Below, piece after piece: positions 63,481 through 64,000 of a stretch of DNA of 64,000 bases. Position 1 is the stretch's first letter; the number at the start of each line of letters is the position of its first letter. The stretch lies in the NCBI GenBank assembly GCA_949128115.1, contig OX421965.1, positions 57,964,012 through 58,028,011 of the forward strand, read 5' to 3'. Source of the stretch: Anaspis maculata. Taxonomy: Eukaryota > Arthropoda > Insecta > Coleoptera > Scraptiidae. The notes under the pieces were generated by a model that did no database searches, had not been told where the DNA came from, and saw nothing but the letters and a program-made list of their open reading frames with translations. The position numbers and the translations under genes were made by a program.

Positions 63481-64000
63481 ATTTTAGAAAGAAGGGGGTG
63501 GGGTTGAAAATTTCAATAATATTTTTTCAAAGATAATTCAATTTTGTTTGTTACCGGTGGATAGTTTTCTAATGATCACTCGATATGTGTTCTTTTGTCG
63601 ACCGCAACCGCAAGTAGAAAACAGACCGTCGACGTTTCTTTCTTCCTTAATTTTGGACTGTTCGATTTCGGGCTACCGCTACCAGCAACGCTTGGGTTGT
63701 TCTCGATCACTTATGAGACTGAACAATCACATCAAATCAACTTCAGTATCAGAAAGATACAAAAACGAACGGCGTAACTAGTCTAGTCTATGATGTCCCA
63801 CCACCCGTTAGTCTGACCAGCGCACCCGCTCGAGGGTAAAGTGCCATTCTACAATCTTAAAGGATGCCAAGTGCCCAGGGCGTAGCATGATGGAGGACAG
63901 GTGCTCATGTTGTTGTACCATTCGAAAGCTTCAACAGTAGCGATGCACATGTCAGTGAGTGTGGTCAGGTCAATTGAAACTATGCTGTTCGAAATCATAA
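63481..64000. other. noncoding, with a GTCAGTGAGTG motif copy at the end
   Basis: No gene; the dispersed motif is at 63,939-63,980. Confidence 0.4.

Larger units (their letters stand above)
55904..64000 (+). other. toy: start of the next toy intron, truncated by the window end
   Basis: It begins with donor GTAAGA. No homeodomain (LKRKLQRNRTSFT-like) or other Pax6 sequence is seen in any frame up to 64,000. Apart from the fold-back (56933-58597), the dispersed repeat (62740-63060) and a probable LINE tail (63339-63480), it is unassigned noncoding sequence, with a GC-richer unique patch near 62,000-62,400. Confidence 0.8.

Overview
The window is eukaryotic nuclear DNA, almost certainly from an insect. 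The only cellular gene I can support is the 5' coding part of twin of eyeless (toy), the arthropod Pax6 paralogue, on the + strand. The rest is AT-leaning noncoding sequence packed with decayed transposons, small inverted-repeat elements and short TAGGTACCTA-like simple sequence. That style, with moderate GC and a huge intron, would suit a hemipteran such as a whitefly or relative, but the species is inference only.

Layout. 1-27.6 kb: no recognisable coding gene. It holds MITE-like inverted-repeat elements (2453-3106, 8457-9118, 10637-11547, 11861-12841, 17181-17586, 18605-18970, 20994-21203, 26535-26660, 26679-26805), a decayed non-LTR retrotransposon (24050-25220), a well-spliced-looking candidate noncoding exon (16475-16617) and a CpG/GC-rich island with a CT tract (20180-20770) that could be a promoter or 5' exon. 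27.61-28.08 kb: two toy coding exons separated by a 57-bp intron, carrying most of the paired domain. 28.08-55.68 kb: one toy intron of 27,603 bp, filled with a Tc1-like transposase remnant, a jockey-like LINE 3' end, MITEs and two large fold-back (palindromic) elements. 55.68-55.90 kb: third toy coding exon (end of the paired domain plus linker). 55.90-64 kb: start of the next intron, with another copy of the fold-back element. The homeodomain and C-terminal exons must lie beyond 64,000.

How it fits together. Splice junctions at 27839/27897, 28077/55681 and 55903 join into an uninterrupted Pax6/Toy reading frame. Everything else is either mobile-element debris or non-repetitive intergenic/intronic sequence that may include toy enhancers. 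I did not find a defence system, CRISPR array, tRNA, rRNA or other novel gene system. The most unusual structures are the two copies of a 1.7-1.9 kb near-palindrome and a third, unrelated 2.5 kb palindrome, all inside toy introns.
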